A stretch of DNA of 64,000 nt from Vreelandella massiliensis (lineage in GTDB: Bacteria; Pseudomonadota; Gammaproteobacteria; Pseudomonadales; Halomonadaceae): the NCBI RefSeq assembly GCF_900155385.1, contig NZ_LT699745.1, positions 11,578 through 75,577 on the forward strand, read 5' to 3'. A model generated the notes under the pieces. The model searched no databases. It was not told the origin of the DNA and saw only the letters and a list, made by a program, of their open reading frames with translations. Every line of letters begins with the position of its first letter. Position 1 is the first letter of the stretch. This document shows positions 52,369-61,528 of the stretch, piece after piece. The position numbers and the translations under genes are program-made.

Positions 52369-54042
52369 ATGCTGACCCAGTTAGCGATTCAGGATTTCGC
52401 CATCGTTGACCACTTAGAACTCGACCTTACCGGCGGCATGACGGCCATCACCGGTGAAACCGGCGCCGGCAAATCGATTCTGCTCGGCGCCCTGGGGCTG
52501 TGCCTCGGCGAGCGCGCCGATGCCGGCAGCGTGCGCCACGGCTGCGAGCGCACCGACCTATCAGCACGCTTTGATATCCATCATTTGCCGGCAGCGAAAG
52601 CCTGGCTGAGCGAGCGCGAACTGCCCAGCGATGAGTGCTTGCTACGCCGGGTGGTCACGGCCAACGGGCGCTCTAAAGCGTGGATCAACGGCCAGCCCGC
52701 CACCGTCAGCGACCTGAAAGCACTGGGCGAGCACTTGATTCAGATTCACGGCCAGCACGCTCACCAAGCCCTGATGCGCGACGAGACGCACCTTGCGCTC
52801 CTCGATGACTACGCGGGGCTTAATCGTCGCACACATCAACTCGCGGAAACCTTTCGCGCCTGGCAAGCCGCTCGCCGGCGGTTAAAAAAACTCAGCGAAG
52901 CGGGCAGTGAAATCGAGGCCAAACGCCAGCTACTGCGCTATCAGGTCGAAGAGCTCGACCAGCTCGCCCTGGGTTCAGATGAACTCCCCACACTTGAGGA
53001 GGAGCAGCTACAGCTCGCCCACGCCGAGGAGATCTTGCGCGAAACCCAGTTTGCCGCCGACTGCTGCGCCAGCGACGAAGGCGGTGCGCTGTCGCTGCTG
53101 CACCGCGCCCACCAGCATTTGAGCGCGCTGCCCGGCAGCGATAAAGGGGCGCTTGCCAACACGCTTGCCATGTTGAATGAGGCGCAAATTCAGCTTGAGG
53201 AAGCCGCCAGCGAACTCGCGCGGCTATCCGGCCATACCGAACTCGACCCGGAGCGCTTGGCCTGGGTAGAGGATCGTCTGGGCGACATCCACCGCTTGGC
53301 GCGCAAGCATCACGTCGCGCCCGAGGAACTCTACAGCCAGCACCAGGCGCTGACCCGGGAGCTCGCCCAGCTCGGCGCCAGCGACAGCGATCTGGACGCG
53401 CTAAGCGAAGAGGTGGAGGCGCTGCGCGAGCGCTACCGCGGCGAGGCCAAAGCCTTAAGCGACGCACGGCAAAAAGCCGCGGCCCGGTTGGGCAAAGAGG
53501 TGCAGCAGCAGCTGGCGTTTTTGGCCATGGATAAGGCGCGCTTTGAGGTGGCGCTGGAGAGCCGCGACACCCCGGCGCCCGACGGCTTAGACCGCGTTCA
53601 ATTTATGATCAGCGCCAACCCCGGCCAACCCGCGCGCCCCTTGGCCAAAGTTGCCTCGGGGGGCGAGCTTTCGCGCATCAGTCTGGCGATCCAGGTGGTG
53701 GCCGCGAGCCACTCGACCATTCCCAGCCTGGTGTTCGACGAAGTGGACGTGGGGGTTTCGGGGGCCACGGCGGAAATCGTCGGCAAGCTTTTGCGCAAGC
53801 TCGGCGACAGCGGCCAGGTCATGACCGTGACCCACCTGCCGCAAGTCGCCGCGCAGGCTCACCAGCACCTGCATATCGAAAAGCGCGCCAAGCGCAACAC
53901 CACGCTGACCCATATGGCCCTGCTCGACGAAGGCGGCCGGGTCAGCGAGCTCGCGCGCATGCTTGGCGGGGTGAACCTCTCGGATCAAACGCTCGCCCAC
54001 GCCCGCGAGATGCTCCACGCCAGTCAGCGCCCGCCGCATTAA
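52369..54042 (+). CDS. recN: DNA repair protein RecN
   Basis: SMC-like ATPase acting in double-strand-break repair. 557 residues: Walker A ITGETGAGKSILLGAL near 28-43, a coiled-coil middle (about 150-365), signature KVASGGELSRISLAIQ near 427-442, Walker B LVFDEVDVGVSG near 461, and THLPQVAAQA. Start ATG 52369 follows AGGAGG; the long open frame before it is spurious. Shares the upstream gap with divergent grpE. Convergent with ilvH across a strong terminator. Confidence 0.97.
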   Translation: MLTQLAIQDFAIVDHLELDLTGGMTAITGETGAGKSILLGALGLCLGERADAGSVRHGCERTDLSARFDIHHLPAAKAWLSERELPSDECLLRRVVTANGRSKAWINGQPATVSDLKALGEHLIQIHGQHAHQALMRDETHLALLDDYAGLNRRTHQLAETFRAWQAARRRLKKLSEAGSEIEAKRQLLRYQVEELDQLALGSDELPTLEEEQLQLAHAEEILRETQFAADCCASDEGGALSLLHRAHQHLSALPGSDKGALANTLAMLNEAQIQLEEAASELARLSGHTELDPERLAWVEDRLGDIHRLARKHHVAPEELYSQHQALTRELAQLGASDSDLDALSEEVEALRERYRGEAKALSDARQKAAARLGKEVQQQLAFLAMDKARFEVALESRDTPAPDGLDRVQFMISANPGQPARPLAKVASGGELSRISLAIQVVAASHSTIPSLVFDEVDVGVSGATAEIVGKLLRKLGDSGQVMTVTHLPQVAAQAHQHLHIEKRAKRNTTLTHMALLDEGGRVSELARMLGGVNLSDQTLAHAREMLHASQRPPH

Positions 54043-54065
54043 TCGCCAGCAAAACCTGCATAACC

Positions 54066-54101
54066 AAAACGCCCGCGCCGTTTTCACGGCGCGGGCGTTT
54101 T
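54066..54101. terminator. Bidirectional terminator between recN and ilvH
   Basis: Fifteen-base perfect arms 54066-54080 and 54087-54101 (aaaacgcccgcgccg), loop ttttca. T4 on each strand. Confidence 0.9.
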
Positions 54102-54141
54102 GATTCATAGCGCAGCCCAAGGCAGCGCGAGCGCTCAGGCG

Positions 54142-54633
54142 TTACAGCGACAACACCTTATCGCCGCGGGCGATGCCCGAGACGCCGGTGCGCGCCACTT
54201 CAAGAATACCCAGCGGCGCCATCGCGCTCAAGAACGCATCAAGCTTGGTCGCATCGCCGGTAATCTGCACGGTGTAGAGGCTCGGCGTGACGTCGACCAC
54301 TTGCGCGCGGAAGATATCCGCCGTGCGCTTAACCTCGTCGCGCGCCGCTCCCAGTGCTTTCACCTTCACCAGCATCAGCTCGCGCTCAATGTGGTTGCCT
54401 TCGGTGAGATCCACCAGCTTGACCACGTCGATCAGCTTGTTGAGGTGCTTGGTGATCTGTTCTATCACGCGATCATCGCCCACCGTGGTCACGGTCAGCC
54501 GCGACAGCGACGGGTCTTCCGTGGGTGCCACGTTCAGCGTTTCGATGTTGTAATTACGCTGCGAAAACAGACCGACCACACGCGACAGAGCACCCGGTTC
54601 GTTTTCCATCAGAATCGAGATGATATGACGCAT
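54142..54633 (-). CDS. ilvH: Acetolactate synthase small (regulatory) subunit
   Basis: Regulatory subunit giving valine feedback inhibition to IlvI. 163 residues: N-terminal ACT domain (HIISILMENEPGALSRVVGLFSQRNYNIETLNV), then the second ACT-like half (LMLVKVKALG, ADIFRAQVVDVTPSLYTVQITG). The valine-site region ENEPGALSR near 11-19 looks intact. The ATG shares one base with the ilvI stop (TAATG). Confidence 0.96.
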   Translation of the reverse strand: MRHIISILMENEPGALSRVVGLFSQRNYNIETLNVAPTEDPSLSRLTVTTVGDDRVIEQITKHLNKLIDVVKLVDLTEGNHIERELMLVKVKALGAARDEVKRTADIFRAQVVDVTPSLYTVQITGDATKLDAFLSAMAPLGILEVARTGVSGIARGDKVLSL

Positions 54634-56357
54634 TAGGTACGCTCCGTTTTAGACAGCAGCATGTCACGCATGGAGCCTAACGGCACCTGCATCGGGTAGA
54701 CGTGTTCGAAGGGGTCGACCTTCACATCGAGGAACACAAGCTCATGCTTGTCAGCAAAAGCGCGCTCCAAGGCCGGCTCTAGCTCGTCGATGGTGTTGAC
54801 CGTGATGGCGGTAAAGCCGTACGCCTCAATCAGCATATGGAAATCGGGCAGCGACTCCATGTACGAGTGGGCGTGGCGGGATTTGTAGTTCAAATCCTGC
54901 CACTGGCGCACCATCCCTAGCGAGGCGTTATTCAGATTGACGATTTTCACCCCCACGCCGTACTGCTTACAGGTGGAGAGCTCCTGCATCATCATCTGGA
55001 AGCTGCCTTCGCCGGTGACACATACCACGTCGGCATCGGGGTAGTTCTGCTTGATGCCCATCGCCGCGGGGAAGCCAAAGCCCATGGTACCCAAGCCCCC
55101 GGAGGTAATCAGGCGATTGGGCTTATCGAACTTGTAGTACTGCGCGGCGAACATCTGGTGCTGGCCGACGTCGGTGGTGACGTACGCCTCGCCCCGGGTC
55201 ACGCGGCACAGCGCCTCGACCACTTCCTGCGGCTTTAACACCTCACCCGGTTTAGAGGGCTCGTAAAGTTTGCCTTCGCGAGACTCGCGCCAGCCGTCGA
55301 TCTGCTGCCACCAGGCGGTCAAGGCGTCGGGGTTGGCGATCTCTTTACCCTGCACCAGGCTGATCATCTCGTTGATCACGCTCGATGCCGGCCCCACGAT
55401 CGGCACATCGGCGCGCACGGTTTTGGACACCGAACTCGGGTCCACGTCGACGTGGATGATCTTGGCCGTAGGGCAGAATTTCGAGGTGTTGTTGGTCACG
55501 CGATCGTCAAAACGCGCGCCGATGGCGATGATCAAGTCGGCGTGGTGCATCGCCATGTTCGACTCATAGGAGCCGTGCATGCCGAGCCACCCCAAGCACT
55601 GGCGATCGCTTTGCGGATAAGCGCCAATGCCCATCAGCGTGGTGGTGATGGGAAAGCCAAGCTTTTTGACCAGGTCGGTCAACCCTTCGCTTGCCTTGCC
55701 GGTCACCACGCCGCCACCGGTGTAAAACACCGGGCGCTTGGCCTTGAGCATCATCTCCACGGCTTTTTTGATCTGACCGGTATGCCCACGGGTGACCGGG
55801 TTGTACGAACGCATCTTGACCTTTTTCGGGTAGACGTATTCGTAGCGTTCGGTGGGGGCGGTCATATCCTTGGGAATATCGACCACGACCGGGCCGGGGC
55901 GGCCAGTCGAAGCGAGATAGAACGCCTTTTTCAGCACTTCCGGAATTTCGGAGGGGTGGCGAATCGCGAAGCTGTGCTTCACGATCGGGCGCGTCACGCC
56001 TACGATATCGGTCTCTTGGAAGGCATCATCGCCGATCAGGTGGCTCATCACCTGACCGCACAGCACCACCATCGGGATCGAGTCCATATAGGCGGTGGCG
56101 ATACCGGTGACGGCATTGGTGGCGCCGGGGCCGGAGGTGACCAGCACGCAGCCGGGCTTGCCCGAGGCGCGCGCGTAGCCATCCGCTGCATGAGTGGCCG
56201 CCTGTTCGTGGCGCACCAAGATGTGTTTGACTTTGTCTTGGCGGAACAGCGCATCGTAAATATGCAGCGCGGCTCCACCGGGATACCCATAAATGTACTC
56301 AACGCCCTCATCTTGCAAGAAGCGGGCGATCATATCTGCGCCGGAAAGCAGTTCCAC
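54633..56357 (-). CDS. ilvI: Acetolactate synthase large (catalytic) subunit
   Basis: ThDP-dependent first step of valine, leucine and isoleucine synthesis. With the GTG start at 56357, preceded by GGGGAGAG, it has 574 residues, the length of E. coli IlvI. Conserved: EGVEYIYGYPGGAALHIYDAL with the catalytic Glu region, ATHAADGYARASGKPGCVLVTSGPGATNA-type block, QETDIVGVTRPIVKHS, and the ThDP-magnesium motif GEGSFQMMMQELSTCKQYGVGVKIVNLNNASLGM near 440-475. The 35 extra codons upstream of the GTG look like leader RNA. Confidence 0.97.
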   Translation of the reverse strand: MELLSGADMIARFLQDEGVEYIYGYPGGAALHIYDALFRQDKVKHILVRHEQAATHAADGYARASGKPGCVLVTSGPGATNAVTGIATAYMDSIPMVVLCGQVMSHLIGDDAFQETDIVGVTRPIVKHSFAIRHPSEIPEVLKKAFYLASTGRPGPVVVDIPKDMTAPTERYEYVYPKKVKMRSYNPVTRGHTGQIKKAVEMMLKAKRPVFYTGGGVVTGKASEGLTDLVKKLGFPITTTLMGIGAYPQSDRQCLGWLGMHGSYESNMAMHHADLIIAIGARFDDRVTNNTSKFCPTAKIIHVDVDPSSVSKTVRADVPIVGPASSVINEMISLVQGKEIANPDALTAWWQQIDGWRESREGKLYEPSKPGEVLKPQEVVEALCRVTRGEAYVTTDVGQHQMFAAQYYKFDKPNRLITSGGLGTMGFGFPAAMGIKQNYPDADVVCVTGEGSFQMMMQELSTCKQYGVGVKIVNLNNASLGMVRQWQDLNYKSRHAHSYMESLPDFHMLIEAYGFTAITVNTIDELEPALERAFADKHELVFLDVKVDPFEHVYPMQVPLGSMRDMLLSKTERT

Positions 56358-56391
56358 AGTGTCTCTCCCCTGGAGGTCTCGAGTGCCATAC

Positions 56392-56451
56392 ACAGGCCGG
56401 ATGCCTGTTTTAGTCGAGTGCGGCGGTATGCCGCTGCCGGTTACGCCGGCA
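56392..56451 (-). promoter_or_regulatory. Three adjacent hairpins in the ilvI leader
   Basis: Perfect short stems lie one after another just upstream of the ilvI SD: 56392-56397/56403-56408, 56420-56424/56430-56434, and 56435-56440/56446-56451. None is followed by a U run, so these are not plain terminators. A role in leader RNA structure is inferred. Confidence 0.5.
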
Positions 56452-56671
56452 CCTGATGCCAAACCCTGGCATTAGACCCGGTTAGGGCCTGCACTCTCTC
56501 ACGGCGGATCGCCGCGTCGGGGCGTTGGCCAGGTCGGGCGGTTAGCCCAAGCCCGGAAGTCCTTCGGCGGGTAGAGGCGTTCGCCTACCCTTCGCGCGGG
56601 GATAGGGGGTTGCCCGTGGGTTCCGCGCCCGCAAATCAGGAAGGGGTAAGATTCCATTAGCGCCCTTGGCC

Positions 56672-56677
56672 TGTCAA
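56672..56677 (-). promoter_or_regulatory. Possible ilvI promoter -35 box
   Basis: Perfect TTGACA on the minus strand; the -10 region about 17 bp further (gaatct) is poor. If used, transcription would start near 56640 and leave a leader of about 280 nt. The 410-bp gap 56358-56767 holds this, the leader hairpins and the clpB terminator; I see no convincing gene in it. Confidence 0.4.
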
Positions 56678-56711
56678 CCTCTCGCCGCCGTTCGAGACGA
56701 AATGACGGCGC

Positions 56712-56741
56712 AAAAACGCCCCACCGTGCTCGGTGAGGCGT
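56712..56741 (-). terminator. Intrinsic terminator after clpB
   Basis: Eleven-base arms 56716-56726 and 56731-56741 with one mismatch, loop tgct; on the minus strand it ends in T5. Confidence 0.85.
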
Positions 56742-56767
56742 CAAGGGGCGCGTAACGCTCGCGGCGA

Positions 56768-59356
56768 TTAAACGCTAAACACCAGTTTGCCCTCTTCCGC
56801 GCTGACGCGAATAACGCTGCCGGGCGCGTACTTGCCGGCGAGCAACTCTTGGGCCAGCGGGTTCTCGATGCGGCTCTGGATCGCCCGTTTGAGCGGCCGC
56901 GCGCCAAAGACCGGGTCGAAGCCCACCACGGCGAGCTGCGCCATGGCGTCGTCGCTCACCTCAAGGCCCAGGTCGTGCTCGGCCAAGCGCGCTTTCAAGC
57001 GCTCTAGCTGAATGCCGGCGATGGCTTGGATCTGCTCTTGCCCCAGCGCGTGGAACACCACCACTTCATCGATACGGTTAATTAGCTCTGGGCGGAAGTG
57101 GTTGCCCACGACTTCTATGACCGCGTTTTTCATGCCCTCATAGTCGCTCTCCTCACCGCCCATGCGCTGAATGATGTCCGAGCCCATGTTCGAGGTCATC
57201 ACAATCACGGTGTTACGGAAGTCCACCGTGCGGCCCTGACCATCGGTCAAGCGGCCATCCTCAAGCACCTGCAACAGGATATTGAACACATCGGCGTGGG
57301 CCTTCTCCACCTCGTCGAGCAGCAGCACCGAGTAGGGCTTGCGACGCACCGCCTCGGTCAAATAGCCGCCCTCTTCATAGCCGACATAGCCGGGAGGCGC
57401 GCCGATCAGCCGCGCCACGGAGTGCTTCTCCATGAATTCCGACATGTCGATGCGCACCATCGCCTCTTCGGTGTCGAACAAAAAGTTCGCCAGCGATTTG
57501 CACAGCTCGGTCTTGCCCACCCCGGTCGGGCCGAGGAACAGGAAGGAGCCGTTGGGGCGATTGGGGTCGGCAAGCCCGGCGCGGGAGCGGCGCACGGCGT
57601 TGGCCACCGCGGTGACCGCTTCGTCCTGACCGATCACCCGCTCGTGCAGCGCCTCCTCCATGCGCAAAAGCTTATCGCGCTCGCCCTCAAGCATCTTGGA
57701 GACGGGAATGCCAGTCCAGCGCGACACCACCTCGGCGATCTCCTCTTCCGTGACGTTCGAGCGCAGTAGGGTGTGCTTGGCGGTATCGGTGTCGGCCTCG
57801 TGCTCATTGCTCTCGGCGATCTTGCGCTCAAGCTCGGGAATCACCCCGTACTGCAGCTCCGACATGCGGCCGAGATCGCCCTGGCGGCGGGCCTGCTCAA
57901 GATCAACGCGGGCCCGGTCGAGCTCGTCCTTGAACTGGGCCGCACCCTGGATGCTGGCCTTCTCGGCCTTCCAGATCTCGTCAAGATCCGCGTACTCGCG
58001 CTCCAGGTCATTGATCTGCGCCTCAAGCGTCTCAAGGCGCTTTTTGGCGGCCTCGTCGGTCTCTTTCTTTAAGTGCTCGCGCTCCATCTTGAGCTGGATC
58101 AAGCGCCGCTCAAGACGGTCCATCTCCTCGGGCTTGGAGTCGAGCTCCATGCGGATGCGCGAGGAGGCCTCGTCGATCAGGTCGATGGCCTTGTCGGGCA
58201 GCTGACGGTCGGTGATGTAGCGAGTGGAGAGCTTCGCCGCGGCGATAATGGCACCATCGGTGATATCCACGCCGTGGTGTACCTCGTAGCGCTCCTTCAA
58301 GCCGCGCAGGATGGCCACCGTATCCTCCTCGGAGGGCTCATCCACCTGCACTTTCTGGAAGCGGCGCTCAAGCGCGGCGTCCTTCTCGATGTACTTGCGG
58401 TACTCATCCAGGGTGGTGGCACCGACGCAGTGCAGCTCGCCGCGGGCAAGTGCCGGCTTCAACATGTTGCCCGCGTCCATGGCGCCCTCGGCCTTGCCGG
58501 CGCCGACCATGGTGTGCAGCTCATCGATAAACAGGATCACCCGGCCCTCCTCCTGGGCCAGCTCCTTGAGCACCGCCTTCAGGCGCTCCTCAAACTCGCC
58601 GCGAAACTTGGCCCCGGCCAGCAGCGCGCCCATGTCGAGCGACAGCACGCGCTTGTTCTTGAGCCCTTCCGGCACTTCGCCATCGACGATGCGCTGGGCG
58701 AGCCCCTCGACGATGGCGGTCTTGCCCACGCCGGGCTCACCGATCAGCACCGGGTTGTTCTTTGTCCGGCGCTGCAGCACCTGAATAGCCCGGCGGATCT
58801 CGTCGTCGCGCCCGATCACCGGGTCGATCTTGCCGCTGGCGGCGCGCTCGTTGAGATCCAGGGTGTACTTATCCAGGGCCTCGCGCTGCTCTTCGGCGTT
58901 GGGGTCGTCCACGCTGGCCCCGCCGCGCACGCTGACGATGGCGTCATCCAGCGCCTTGCGCGTCACCCCGGCCTGCTTGAGCAGTTTGGTCACCGCGTGG
59001 CCCGCCTCCAGGGCAGCCAGGAGCACAAGCTCGCTGGCGATGTACTGATCGCCGCGGCTTTGGGCCTCGCGGTCGGTGAGGTTGAAAAGCTTGATCAGAT
59101 CCCGCGAGGGCTGCACCTCGCCGGTAAACTCGGAGACCTTGGGCAAATCTTCCACGTGGGCCACCAGGCCATCGCGCAGCTTGGCGGGGTCACCGCCGGC
59201 CTTCTGTAAAAGTGCCTTGATGCCGGTGTCACGGGCATCGAGCAGCGCCAGCAGCAGGTGGCCGGGCTCAAGCTGATTGTGGCCGTGACCCACCGCCAGG
59301 GACTGGGCATCGGCCACGGCATTTTGCAACTTGGCGGTAAATTTATCGAATCGCAT
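56768..59356 (-). CDS. clpB: Chaperone ClpB
   Basis: Hsp104-type disaggregase working with DnaK/DnaJ/GrpE, all encoded within 8 kb. 862 residues: Clp N-domain (1-145), AAA-1 with Walker [10 protein letters not shown] near 206, coiled-coil middle domain (about 410-525), AAA-2 with [10 protein letters not shown] near 606 and [10 protein letters not shown], and a C-terminal D2 small domain with [18 protein letters not shown] before the ATG. Behind rluD-pgeF as in E. coli; a candidate sigma-32 promoter of its own lies at 59440-59468. Confidence 0.98.
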   Translation of the reverse strand: MRFDKFTAKLQNAVADAQSLAVGHGHNQLEPGHLLLALLDARDTGIKALLQKAGGDPAKLRDGLVAHVEDLPKVSEFTGEVQPSRDLIKLFNLTDREAQSRGDQYIASELVLLAALEAGHAVTKLLKQAGVTRKALDDAIVSVRGGASVDDPNAEEQREALDKYTLDLNERAASGKIDPVIGRDDEIRRAIQVLQRRTKNNPVLIGEPGVGKTAIVEGLAQRIVDGEVPEGLKNKRVLSLDMGALLAGAKFRGEFEERLKAVLKELAQEEGRVILFIDELHTMVGAGKAEGAMDAGNMLKPALARGELHCVGATTLDEYRKYIEKDAALERRFQKVQVDEPSEEDTVAILRGLKERYEVHHGVDITDGAIIAAAKLSTRYITDRQLPDKAIDLIDEASSRIRMELDSKPEEMDRLERRLIQLKMEREHLKKETDEAAKKRLETLEAQINDLEREYADLDEIWKAEKASIQGAAQFKDELDRARVDLEQARRQGDLGRMSELQYGVIPELERKIAESNEHEADTDTAKHTLLRSNVTEEEIAEVVSRWTGIPVSKMLEGERDKLLRMEEALHERVIGQDEAVTAVANAVRRSRAGLADPNRPNGSFLFLGPTGVGKTELCKSLANFLFDTEEAMVRIDMSEFMEKHSVARLIGAPPGYVGYEEGGYLTEAVRRKPYSVLLLDEVEKAHADVFNILLQVLEDGRLTDGQGRTVDFRNTVIVMTSNMGSDIIQRMGGEESDYEGMKNAVIEVVGNHFRPELINRIDEVVVFHALGQEQIQAIAGIQLERLKARLAEHDLGLEVSDDAMAQLAVVGFDPVFGARPLKRAIQSRIENPLAQELLAGKYAPGSVIRVSAEEGKLVFSV

Positions 59357-59439
59357 AAAACTCTCCTTTTGGGCTGACGGCGCGTTCGGACGCGCCGTTT
59401 GGCCCTGTCTCTTGCATCAAATATGGTGCTTGACAGAGA

Positions 59440-59468
59440 AGATGGTACCGGTTCCATCCACTTTCAAG
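59440..59468 (-). promoter_or_regulatory. Candidate sigma-32 promoter of clpB
   Basis: On the minus strand: CTTGAA (59463-59468), 15 bp, TACCATCT (59440-59447). The -35 is a full match; the -10 has 6 of 8 consensus bases. About 85 bp before the clpB start. Confidence 0.6.
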
Positions 59469-59530
59469 AGGAGACGTTAAAGAAGGGTGGGCTATCGGCA
59501 TTAGCGACTCAACGGCACGACACACGATCA

Positions 59531-59596
59531 TCCTGAGCCTATCGAAGGATTCAGAGTGTTGCGCCAATGCTGGCATGCCCTTCGACAAGCTCAGGA
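59531..59596. repeat. REP-like inverted repeat
   Basis: Arms tcctgagcctatcgaagg (59531-59548) and ccttcgacaagctcagga (59579-59596) are inverted with two transition differences, both of which still pair as G-U in one RNA strand. The core (CTTCGACAAGCTCAGGA) is a repeat I recall seeing dispersed in the intergenic regions of many proteobacterial genomes. It lies between pgeF and clpB, upstream of the clpB promoter. Confidence 0.7.
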
Positions 59597-59616
59597 CGAA
59601 CGGAAGCCGCGAGAGG

Positions 59617-60372
59617 CTATTTAAGCCAGATCACACTCGCCATGCGCCCGGTGCGGCCATTATCGCGGCGGTAGGAGTAAAAGCGCGGCTCGCAGGCGGT
59701 GCAAAAGTGGCCGCCGCTGACATGGTGAATGCCCAGCGCTTCCAGGCGCAGCCGCGCCAACCGGTAGAGGTCGGCCATCTGATGGCCTAACCGATAAGGG
59801 CTGTGGTCGAACGCCTCTTTCGCCTCGGGGTTCATGGCGACAAACGCATCGTACACCTCGGCGCCCACTTCAAACTGCGCGTTGGAGATCGCCGGGCCTA
59901 GCCATACCAGCACATCGTCCGGGGGGGTATTGAGCGCCGCGACCGTGGCCTCCAGCACCCCACCCGCCAACCCCCGCCAGCCGGCGTGGGCTACCGCCAC
60001 TCGGGTGCCGGCACGGTCGCAAAACAGCACCGGCAGGCAGTCGGCCGTCAGTACCACACAGGCGTAGTCACGGCTATCCGCTAGCGCGGCGTCGGCCTCG
60101 GGCGGTGTTTTCTGGTAGCGCTGCTGCACGCGAGCACCATGGGTCTGGTTGAGCCATAGCAGAGGGCGTTCGTCGCTTAACTCCTTGTGCAGCTGGCGTC
60201 GGCACAAATCGACGTGATCGGGGTTATCGCCCACGTGGTGCGCCGGGTTAAAGGCCGCAAAAGCGCCCTGGCTGGGGCCGGTTTCCCGCGTGGTGACGAA
60301 AGCGCCCACGTTGGCCGGAGCGGGCCAGTCAGGCGTGATCAGCGTGGGTCGAAGGTCAATAGCGTCGCTCAT
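59617..60372 (-). CDS. pgeF: Peptidoglycan editing factor PgeF / YfiH (laccase-domain protein)
   Basis: 251-residue Cu-oxidase_4 (DUF152) protein. In E. coli it is reported to remove mis-incorporated residues from cell-wall precursors; relatives act as purine nucleoside phosphorylases or polyphenol oxidases. Metal-ligand motifs: WLNQTHGARV near 75-84, VLTADCLPVLFCD near 107-119, AVAHAGWRGLAGGVLEATV near 126-144, and a C-terminal FCTACEPRFYSYRRDNGRTGRMASVIWL. AAGGAG before the ATG. Follows rluD after 19 bp, a conserved pair. Confidence 0.93.
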   Translation of the reverse strand: MSDAIDLRPTLITPDWPAPANVGAFVTTRETGPSQGAFAAFNPAHHVGDNPDHVDLCRRQLHKELSDERPLLWLNQTHGARVQQRYQKTPPEADAALADSRDYACVVLTADCLPVLFCDRAGTRVAVAHAGWRGLAGGVLEATVAALNTPPDDVLVWLGPAISNAQFEVGAEVYDAFVAMNPEAKEAFDHSPYRLGHQMADLYRLARLRLEALGIHHVSGGHFCTACEPRFYSYRRDNGRTGRMASVIWLK

Positions 60373-60391
60373 AGCAACTCCTTCAGGCGCC

Positions 60392-61351
60392 TTAGCGCAT
60401 GGTGGCGTGGTCTTCGCGCAGGTAATCCAGCAGCATCAAGAGATCATCCGGCAGCGGCGCGCGAAACGTCAGGGTTTGCTCGGTTTGCGGATGAATAAAG
60501 GAGAGCTTGCGCGCGTGCAGCGCCTGACGCGGGAACTCACGCAGTATCTCTTTTAGCGGCTCGGCCGCCCCGGGCGGCAGTTTCGGCCGCCCACCATAGA
60601 GCGGATCGCCAATCAGCGGATAGCGCGCATGCGCCATGTGGACGCGAATCTGGTGAGTGCGGCCGGTTTCCAACTGACAGCGCACGTGGGTGTGGGCGCG
60701 AAAACGCTCCACCACGCGAAAATGCGTTACCGCGGGTTTGCCCGAGGCATTCACGGCCTGGCGCTTGCGATCCTTGGGGTGGCGGCCAATCGGCGCATCC
60801 ACCGTGCCACCCGCCACCGGCGTACCTATCACCACGGCATCATACTGGCGCGACACCGTGCGCGCCTGCAGCTGTTCAACCAGCGCCGTCTGCGCCGGTA
60901 GCGTTTTGGCTACCATCATCAGGCCCGTGGTGTCTTTGTCCAAACGGTGGACAATCCCCGCCCGAGGCAGCTGCGCCAGGGCCGGATGGTGGTGCAACAG
61001 CGCGTTAAGCAGCGTGCCATCGGGATTGCCCGCGGCAGGGTGAACGACCATGCCGGCGGGCTTGTTGACCACCATGACGGCGTCATCCTCAAACACCACG
61101 TCAAGCGGGATCGCCTGCGCTTCAAAGCGCTCCTCTTCTTCAAGCGTGGCGCGAAGGGCCAGCGTCTCGTCGCCGTGGAGCTTGGTTTTAGGTTTCACCC
61201 GGGCGCCGTCGACGGTGAGTTCGCCAGCGTTGATCCATGCTTTCAAACGCTCTCGCGAATAGTCGCTGAACAACTCAGCCGCCGCTTGATCTAGGCGGGC
61301 ACCGGCAAGCACGGCCGGTACCCGCTGCGTGGCTTCAACAGTGCGGGGCAT
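60392..61351 (-). CDS. rluD: 23S rRNA pseudouridine synthase RluD
   Basis: Makes pseudouridines 1911, 1915 and 1917 in helix 69 of 23S rRNA. 319 residues: N-terminal S4 domain (LDQAAAELFSDYSRERLKAWINAGELTVDG), catalytic Asp in GIVHRLDKDTTGLMMVAKT near 135-153, VNKPAGMVVHPA, LETGRTHQIRVHM, and the RluD-type C-terminal tail. ATG 61351 chosen because AAGGAA is five bases upstream. Divergent from bamD, as in E. coli (bamD/rluD-yfiH-clpB). Confidence 0.96.
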   Translation of the reverse strand: MPRTVEATQRVPAVLAGARLDQAAAELFSDYSRERLKAWINAGELTVDGARVKPKTKLHGDETLALRATLEEEERFEAQAIPLDVVFEDDAVMVVNKPAGMVVHPAAGNPDGTLLNALLHHHPALAQLPRAGIVHRLDKDTTGLMMVAKTLPAQTALVEQLQARTVSRQYDAVVIGTPVAGGTVDAPIGRHPKDRKRQAVNASGKPAVTHFRVVERFRAHTHVRCQLETGRTHQIRVHMAHARYPLIGDPLYGGRPKLPPGAAEPLKEILREFPRQALHARKLSFIHPQTEQTLTFRAPLPDDLLMLLDYLREDHATMR

Positions 61352-61528
61352 AAAGGTTCCTTTCACATTCTCAGTTTTCGTCGCAGCTTTGGCCCCGCCA
61401 GTGTTTAACAACGAGCGCTTTACGCCTGCGTTTTGCGCTGAGGTGATTTATAGTGGGCCAACGACGACTCATTCTAACATGGCCGCTATCGCTTTTCGGC
61501 GATTGGCTGGATTGTCACGAGGATCACC

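Noticed and set aside
56499-56657. Possible ilv leader peptide beginning ATG at 56657 (MESYPFLICGRG...)
   Set aside because: Too few branched-chain codons, and the ATG would lie upstream of the transcript start implied by the TTGACA at 56672-56677.
58073-59209. 378-codon open frame on the + strand opposite clpB
   Set aside because: Antisense artefact of GC-rich codon use; Leu/Ala/Gly/His-rich and without recognisable features.
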